63,630 nucleotides of DNA, taken from NCBI GenBank assembly GCA_037447655.1, contig JBBHKE010002136.1:1-63630 (forward strand), in the 5' to 3' direction. Source of the DNA: Zygnema cylindricum (Eukaryota; Streptophyta; Zygnematophyceae; Zygnematales; Zygnemataceae). This document shows, piece by piece, positions 57,309 to 63,630 of the stretch (the stretch's first letter is position 1; every line of letters starts with the position of its first letter). The notes beneath the pieces are model-generated. The model was given only the letters and a program-made list of their open reading frames with translations, had not been told where the DNA came from and made no database searches. The position numbers and the translations under genes are program-made.

Positions 57309-58197
57309 AGTTTTCGTTATCCGTTTTATCACGATTAGTTTTTTCCCGATACACAACCACTACCAAAAATGATAACAGCGTGACGTCACGTAGCAAACCG
57401 TATCATAAAGTTGTACACCATGTGGGTGCGTCTCCATGTACTTGAAACTTAGAGAAATAACTTTGTTTTTTAGTGCAGATTCGGCGGACCCGGATTTCGG
57501 GTGTCCCTATGTGTAACGACATAGTTACTTAAGCGTGTGACGATTGTATACGCTGACAATGCGCGTGACAAGTGTCAACATCTACAATATGTGATGACGC
57601 ACGTTATTTTTTGTAGGTGTTTGTGACGTCGCATGAGTTTTCGTGACGATGTAGATGTACCGCCTTCTTGCCTGTGTAGTTTCACGGTTGAAGAAGATGC
57701 ATTTTGCCTTTGCGTCGCTTCTCCGCTCGACGTGGAATGGCATCGGAATCTTGAGACCCCTGGCGAAATAAAATCCGTACCCGGTGCAAACGGACAAAAC
57801 TTAACAAATTGTGTACTTTGCCTCGTCATACCTGAACGCAAACGGACAAAATATAACGAATAATGTACCTTTCGCCGTCGATTGAATTCGTTTGAAATTT
57901 GTGTAAAAAATTACACATGCGAATACGTGTTTCTATTTGTTTTTCGCATATACTTTGTTTTAAAATACATCTTCCCTATTTTTTAAAGAAAAGTTTGAAG
58001 ATGACGTTTTTTGGCGTGGCCGTGGGTTGAAGAACACAAGACGACAACATAAAGTACATCCTAAATTAGATGATGACGCAAAATGTGCTTCTCATTTTTT
58101 CTATTTTTTTGTACGGCTGAAACTTACGCGGTACGGCTCTAAGTTTTACAGGAAAACGACAGAAAAAAACCCTTACTAAGGCACATGGAGACGCACC
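57309..58197. other. Intergenic, no gene recognised
   Basis: Host-type noncoding sequence. The 76-88-codon overlapping frames on both strands at 57575-57863 have no family features and no splice context that I can support. Confidence 0.5.
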
Positions 58198-58395
58198 CTT
58201 AATGATTTTTTCGCTGCTTAAAAACATTTTCTTCCCCGTACACACGTGCGATTTTCAATTTGAGACCGCCAATCGGAAGCTGAGAATCGTACCGTTCATT
58301 CGCAACCGTCAGATCTATAATCCGACAAGTGTGTAGAGAGAAAAATGTTTTAAGAGACGAAAAATCACTAACGCTAATAGCGATTCAAGGTTGTA
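58198..58395. mobile_element. MITE-like inverted repeat element 2 (one end worn)
   Basis: Inverted arms TTTTTTCGCTGCTTAAAAACATTTTC and GAGAAAAATGTTTTAAGAGACGAAAAA, right end CGCTAATAGCGATT. Its core (TTTTCAATTTGAGACCGCC at 58252) is the reverse complement of the core of element 3, so the two lie in opposite orientation. Confidence 0.72.
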
Positions 58396-58496
58396 CTTTC
58401 TGACCGTTGGCCTCGACGTTCTTTCGTGGTAGAGAATGTCCATACGGAATCAAAATTTTTGACGGGGACTCCGTGGACACTCCTCAAAAGTACAGT

Positions 58497-58715
58497 ACAC
58501 CGTGAATCGTTATTAGTGTTAACATTTTTTTCGTCTCTTTAACCATCTTTTCTCCGTACATGTATGTCGGTTTTTAGATCGGACGGTTTCGATTGAAAGC
58601 AAATATTTTCAGCTTCCGATTGACGGTCTCAAATTGAAAATCGAACAATAATGTACGGAGAAAAGATGCTTTAAGTGGCGAAAAAGTTATTAACACTAAT
58701 AGCGATACACGGTGT
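58497..58715. mobile_element. MITE-like inverted repeat element 3
   Basis: About 219 bp: ACACCGTGAATCGTTATTAG at the left and CTAATAGCGATACACGGTGT at the right are inverted with few mismatches, and a second inner pair, CATCTTTTCTCCGTACA / TGTACGGAGAAAAGATG, is perfect. Noncoding. Confidence 0.8.
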
Positions 58716-58718
58716 AAA

Positions 58719-59085
58719 ACCCTAACTAAAAAAAATCCCAAAACATTAAAATCTTTAAATTCGAAGACCCTAAAATCCTAAAACCCTAAAACCCCAAAAC
58801 TCTAAATTTCTAAAACCCTGAAACCGTAATCTCTAAAACTCTATGACCCTAAAATCCCAAAACTCTAAAACCCTAAAACTCTAATTCCCTAAAATCCCAA
58901 AACCCTTAAACCCTAAAACCCTAAATTTCTAAAACCCTAAATTTCTAAAACCCTAAAACCGTAAACTTTGTAACTCTAAAACCCTAAAACTCTAAAACTC
59001 TAAATTTCTAAAACCCTAAAACCGTGAAGCCCTAAAACTCTAAAACCCTAAAACCCTAAAACCCTAAAACCCTAAAACTAAACTG
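58719..59085. repeat. Degenerate telomere-like (CCCTAAAA)n block
   Basis: About 370 bp dominated by CCCTAAAA, CTCTAAAA and CCCTAAATTTCTAAAA; the cleanest run (59041-59078) has five units of 8 bp. Complement TTTTAGGG. Interstitial, since host genes follow. Confidence 0.8.
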
Positions 59086-59334
59086 GGAAATTCTCAACGC
59101 CTCAACCCCAAAATCCTAAAATCACCCTTAAGCTAAAACCTTCGAACCCCCGAAAACCCCTATTAGACCCTAAGTTGACCCTAAATTGACCCTATTTTTA
59201 TCCTATGGTCATGGAAGATTCTCCTCCGTGGCGACAAAAACTATTTTTGGCGTCCGAAAAATTTCCTTTCCGTCCTTTTCTTCAAATGCGCATAGAGACT
59301 TTATGAATGTGTGATGTACGGAAAGTCACAAGCT

Positions 59335-59590
59335 TACTAACAGCTTTTTGTACGATTAACTGGAGTACAGTACAGCTTTCTGTACGATTTATTACAGTAC
59401 AGTACAGAATTTTGTACAGTCGATTCGTTAGAGTACAGTTATTGCTGGCGGATTCAGGTACGGTGCAGTAAATTATTGTACGATTTTTTGGAGTACAGTA
59501 CAGCTTTTTGTACAATTCATTAGAGTACAGGATTGCCGGCGGATATATGTACGGTGTAACAGCTTTTTGTAAGATTTAATCGGTACAAAT
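59335..59590. repeat. GTAC-rich irregular tandem repeat
   Basis: Units of the type CAGCTTTTTGTACGATT-x-GGAGTACAGTA recur about seven times with varying length; a longer unit including TTGC[TC]GGCGGAT occurs at 59449 and 59522. Confidence 0.7.
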
Positions 59591-61755
59591 GAGATTCGTC
59601 AATTCCAGGACCATACCGGACCACCGACTATAAGATTAGCATCGACGGCTGTAAGCAGCTCCACAAGATACAACAACGTGCACCACCTGTATTTTCCCCT
59701 TTCGTCGTTATCGGTACCTGTCCCAAAAAAGTACAATAGGAATGGCACTGCCGACGTCCACGGCCACGTGTTTGTAAATATTGCTTTGTCACGTGTATGT
59801 GAAATGCTGCGTTGTCACGTGTTCCTTAAATATTGCTTTGTCACGTGTTGCTGAAATATTTCTTTGTCTTTTAGGCCTGTTCTCCATCAAGCGCCGACAT
59901 TAATGGTACGTAAACGTTTATTATTTTGTTCAATTCTCATCACGTCGTGCCAGCAAAGCAGATATCACCTACGAGCTTATTTTAAATGGAACCACGTAGG
60001 CTCTTGTTCAGACTACGAGAATAGTCAAAGACTACAAAAGCACAAAATGTGAACAATGTTTTCGTACGAACGTACAACATTTAAGATTTGTACAAAAGTC
60101 ATCAATTTTAGGGGGGGTCCCCATGTAATCGGTACTTTGATAAAGTATTTTGGACTGTAGTGAAGATTCTCCGTACTACTTTGAAGAGCGTCCCAATGTG
60201 CGAAAATGAAATCGGAACTTTGACATGTGACGGTTGTAGACGTGAACACTGCGCCATGCCTTACTACTCAAAATTAGAAGTACACATTCTCATCTCACAT
60301 TCACACTAACAGTTGCTTTGTACTGCTAGCAAAGTCAGTAGCAGTAAAGGCTCCCCCTTCTTAAGGGTTGTTATGCTTTCCGCACATTTAAATTTTTAAA
60401 TTGTGATGTCGACTTCCAGAAATTGTGTAGTCATTGAAATGGCATACAAAAATGTCGACACATATCATACTTAAACCTTCTAAATTTCTATAACGAAACA
60501 TACAATCCTACAAGAAAGGTCTGTCCATGCAGCCATACAATAATGCAATCATGGGAGTAAATCATAGTGCTCAAGGAGCTCATTGTTGAAATAAAAGGGG
60601 TCAAAAGAGGCTAAAGAAAAGGATCCGTCGTTCCCAAAAAAACCCACCAATTTATACACATTATCTCACGAGAAAATCGGGACGCTCTGCTCGTTAACAA
60701 GAGACTCCAAAATTCAAAGCATAAATAACAATAACTGTTGAGATCCTATACTAAATTCCACCATTTCTTCCGCTTTTATATTTTTACCTTCAAAAGACTT
60801 CAACTCAAAACCTTCCCATACAAAAGAAATCTTACCGGAAAACAACCAAACAGAATTTTAATATTAAATCTCGGCCTTTTCTCACGCTCGGAAAAGCAAT
60901 GGGATTATTAAGCGCCAAAGTATGGAAACACGGCGTGAATTAGGCTCCGCTTTTTTTCCAAGTGGCTTCCTATTTCTCGTAGGAGGTCTCATTTTTGCGC
61001 TAGATCTTGATCGTTTGCACGGCGTCCGTCTTCAAAATAAAAGCTGCATGCAGATGACGATGCGGATGACGATGCCGATTGCTGCATTCACACTAGAAAT
61101 GGACGATGAATGAGATGAGGAAATAAATGCCCTTTTGTTTTGTTTGGACGTGAATCGCCTTTGACGTCATCTCACGTCAACTAAAACGTCGCGATGTGAT
61201 TCATGCTGCCGTACGATTAAGCGCCGAATGACTCAAATCCGTCCGTACCAAGCCATCGTTTTTGACCCGTACAACAACATATAATTTTTCCAAGGTGACC
61301 GCTCGAGACCTCCAAACAAAAAGGGACGCTTAACAAAATAATAATCCTCACCTGACAAAAACTAACTGTTTGAACCATACTTTTTTTTACTCTTTCTGAA
61401 CCTTCCGCCGGAATGACTTTCTACGCCCCATTTACGATGAATTATCCCCATCTACGATCCTTCCTCTCTGATTTCCTTGATTTTCATTGTTTACGAACAA
61501 TGCCGACGATGCTGACTTAATTTGATGTAATTTTGAATGTTTTCTGCGATTCTCGCTTCAATTTGCGGTTTGCATTTTATTTTCTTCGATTTTTTTTTCC
61601 TTAACTCACTCGTCTTTTCAGATTTCGGAAGTTCTTTCTTCTCCCTCTCCCTCTCCCTCTCCTCTTCTTGCAATTTTCGCTATTCGATTTTACTTTGTGA
61701 TACATGTTTGCCTTGCAATTTGCGATTTGTTTTCCTTAACAAACTCTTTTTTCAG
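59591..61755. other. Intergenic or intronic, no exon recognised
   Basis: I looked here for upstream prohibitin exons (band-7/PHB domain) on the plus strand and found none. The 63-codon frame at 60922-61113 is unsupported. Near the right end (61553-61755) the intron-like sequence contains a partial duplication of the splice acceptor and a short (CCCTCT)n run. Confidence 0.45.
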
Positions 61756-61923
61756 ATTTCGGAAGTGACTGCGATGGTCGGAACAGCTCTCGTGGATCTT
61801 CGGCAAATCGAGGCTGCGAGGGAAATCGCCTCCACTCTCTCCAAAAGCCGAAATGTTGTCTATTTGCCGTCCAGAAATAATATGCTTCTCGGTTTGAATA
61901 CCGGGGCGGGAGGTAGCAGTTAA
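61756..61923 (+). CDS. Prohibitin (PHB1-type) last exon
   Basis: Prohibitins form ring complexes in the inner mitochondrial membrane and stabilise respiratory and protease complexes. The exon follows a good acceptor (TTTTTTCAG, ending at 61755) and codes for [40 protein letters not shown] and [15 protein letters not shown], then TAA. The block [21 protein letters not shown] matches the C-terminus of PHB1-type prohibitins (the plant PHB3/PHB4 branch) in both sequence and distance to the stop. Preceding exons are not visible in the window, so either a long intron lies upstream or the gene is split by repeats. No disabling change in this exon. The assignment rests on a short but distinctive segment. 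Confidence 0.75.
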   Translation: MSEVTAMVGTALVDLRQIEAAREIASTLSKSRNVVYLPSRNNMLLGLNTGAGGSS

Positions 61924-63144
61924 CTGGAAAGTTTTTTTTTTTTACGGAGTTTTTCTAATTTTTTACAGAGTTTTTGGGAATTTTACGGATGAATTGGGAG
62001 TTTTTACATAGTCTTTGCGGGATTTGAACGGAAGTTTTGACATTTTCGAAGTAATAATGTTTTCTACTGTAATTTCGACTACAATTTTTCGTATGATAAT
62101 TTTTTCGTTTTTTTTGGTTAAAGTTTATTTTTATTGGATGGATATTACGTTGAGGATTTTTGTGATGAATTTTTTGAAGTTTTTTTTTGTTTTTTTCGGG
62201 TTTTATTTTTTGCTTGATGCTTTGTTTTGTGAAGCTTTGTAAGCTTTTTATTTTTCAAATAATTTGTGGTATTTACACAGTATTTCTATCACAAATCGTA
62301 CCAATATTTTGTGTACCGTTTTTTTTTTTTTTTTCTTTCTTGTAGTCAAACTTGTTTTTGATGTCATATGACATCTTCAAGTGTGAAGAGGGTGAAGTCT
62401 TTGGATGCTAACTTCGTATTTTTATTCTTATTCTTATTCCTCTCCATATTCATATTCCTCTCCGTATTCTTATTATTATTTCTTCTTATTCTTATTCTTT
62501 AGGCTTCAACCCCCGTTCGATTTTCCCATCTTGTTTATTCCTTCGTACTTGGATGCTTTACCATCGTGCTTTCTTAATAAAGTCTTTAAACTTTTGTTCA
62601 TCGAACATCGATTGCAACAATTGACGGCTAATGACGTTCATATGAAATCTAAGGGGAGGTAGTTAATGAAGTTCTGGCCAATTAATGGCAGCTTATATTA
62701 CAAAAAATCATTCTTTTCATACTAGATAACATAGAAGTGCAGTTATTGAAACTGTGAAGACATGTTTTTTTGGGAAAGAAAAATCCTTACGACATCGTTG
62801 ACTTTCATCGAGTCATCGTTGACTAGAAATTGAACCAAAGGGACCAAAACAAAACACAAAATTAAACCAAAACAAACGGACTGAACGGAATCTAACTGCA
62901 TGGAATCGAAACAAACTGACAGGAAATGAATGGAACAAAACGGAACGAAACCGGATTGAACAGAAAGGCATCAAACGAGAGAGGGACTTAAAACAAGCAT
63001 CACACACAAAAACAAAACATTTAAAAAAAAACCACCAAAAGAAAGAAAGAAAAAGTCAACATTAATAAAAGAAATAAAAAAAAAGAAAGAAAAGTCAACA
63101 TTATTAACAAAAAATATAATCAAAATTGAATCAAATTTAACAAA
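61924..63144. other. Intergenic between convergent genes
   Basis: T-rich sequence on plus up to about 62330 fits a prohibitin 3' UTR; A-rich sequence near 63000-63130 fits the 3' UTR of the minus-strand gene. Low-complexity frames at 62015 and 62405 are not genes. Purine/pyrimidine simple repeats (TATTC, GGAAC-type) fill 62405-63000. Confidence 0.55.
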
Positions 63145-63552
63145 TCAAATCCTTTCCTCCTCCTCCTCCTCCTCTCCATTTTCCAATTTCCATTTCTCCA
63201 TCCACACTATTTCAATTTTCCCCAAACTCCCATCCTCGATATCCCATATCGAATCCAACCCATTAACCTCCTCCGGACAATTTTTAACGGATAACGGTAA
63301 CCACACGTAACTCGACATTCTAAGATCTTCGGAATCCCATCGATCCGCCATAAAAATAAACTTTCCGGGAGATCCGAAAACCGGTAAAACGAAAGTTCCT
63401 TGCGACATAAACGTTGTTTTACGGAACGGAACTTCACCTCCGTTACATGGGTCTCCGAGAGTGAACCAAGGTCCCATCACGGAGAGGGCGACATGTGTCA
63501 ACGCCGGATTGGGTTTCCATCCGGTACAGCCGGAGGTGATCATGTAGTAAAT
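63145..63552 (-). CDS. Plant-type glycosyl hydrolase family 43-like protein, last exon
   Basis: GH43 enzymes are five-bladed propellers acting on arabinan, xylan or galactan; the plant subgroup resembling this is predicted to act on cell-wall or arabinogalactan sugars. The exon starts after CCCTCTCCCAG (minus strand, acceptor at 63555-63553) and encodes IYYMITSGCTGWKPNPALTH, SVMGPWFTLGDPCNGGE, TTFMSQGTFVLPVF, KFIFMADRWDSEDLRMSSYV and WLPLSV, then a divergent tail ending in EEEEEERI and TGA. The YYxxTSGxTGW and FMADRW blocks are characteristic. About 135 codons; the rest of the gene lies beyond the right window edge. The frame continuing upstream into SLSLSL is intron microsatellite. Confidence 0.82.
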   Translation of the reverse strand: MYYMITSGCTGWKPNPALTHVALSVMGPWFTLGDPCNGGEVPFRKTTFMSQGTFVLPVFGSPGKFIFMADRWDSEDLRMSSYVWLPLSVKNCPEEVNGLDSIWDIEDGSLGKIEIVWMEKWKLENGEEEEEEERI

Positions 63553-63555
63553 CTG

Positions 63556-63630
63556 GGAGAGGGAGAGGGAGAGGGAGAGGGAGAGGGAGAGGGAGGGAGA
63601 CAAGGGAGAGGAAGAGGGAGGGAGACAAGG
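63556..63630 (-). repeat. (GGGAGA)n microsatellite in the GH43-like gene intron
   Basis: Purine hexamer repeat on plus, CCCTCT on the gene strand, where it makes up the polypyrimidine tract before the acceptor. Confidence 0.88.

Noticed and set aside
58719-59085. A true chromosome end
   Set aside because: The repeat is degenerate and about 4.5 kb of gene-bearing sequence follows it.
62015-62662. Two hydrophobic/Ser-Tyr-rich frames after the prohibitin stop
   Set aside because: T-rich and TATTC-rich low-complexity sequence, best read as 3' UTR and intergenic DNA.

Overview
The window is a 63.6-kb piece of a eukaryotic nuclear genome, most likely a streptophyte (green alga of the charophyte grade, or an early land plant). 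The evidence is: two host exons at the right end with plant-type homologues (prohibitin and a plant-type GH43 protein), an AT-rich intergenic style, plant initiator tRNA-Met sequence mirrored in the primer-binding sites, and a Ty3/gypsy element carrying a DNA cytosine methyltransferase, an arrangement I recall being reported from a charophyte. There are no bacterial genes, rRNA genes, intact tRNA genes or CRISPR arrays. About 56 kb of 63.6 kb is LTR retrotransposon, nearly all dead.

Layout. Block 1 (1-29685) is a Russian doll. Copia-A (1-5524 and 28875-29685) has Gypsy-C (5525-28874) inserted in its 3' LTR. Gypsy-C is itself interrupted by Copia-D (11882-17008, TSD TCTTG), Copia-B (19110-25244, TSD CGATC) and a solo LTR of the Copia-E family (27081-28148, TSD GGTTA). 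Copia-D in turn contains a fragment of an E-type LTR inside a TA microsatellite. Block 2 (29756-46672) is Copia-G, minus strand, sitting between two purine-rich microsatellites and split by Copia-F (37949-45479) and Copia-H (32071-37948); Copia-F holds a solo G-like LTR (41292-42661, TSD CCTAT). Block 3 is a truncated B-like element, Copia-J (46857-48881, minus). After 1.6 kb without recognisable genes comes Copia-E (50481-56892, minus), a complete LTR-to-LTR element with TSD CTATA. Block 4 (56893-63630) is host sequence: three MITE-like inverted repeats, a degenerate telomere-like (CCCTAAAA)n block, the last exon of a prohibitin gene (plus) and the last exon of a GH43-like gene (minus), converging on each other.

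How the parts work together. Read across the insertions, Gypsy-C encodes Gag (CCHC), aspartic protease, C5 cytosine methyltransferase, reverse transcriptase, RNase H, integrase and a C-terminal PHD finger. A mobile element of this kind carries both a DNA-methylating enzyme and a putative histone-reading module. All Copia elements here share a second unusual property: their primer-binding site matches the anticodon stem-loop of initiator tRNA-Met instead of its 3' end, and it lies inside the gag reading frame, which starts within the 5' LTR. Copia-D and Copia-G are gag-only, non-autonomous forms. All elements carry nonsense codons or frameshifts; Copia-B is closest to intact, with three one-base deletions in RT.
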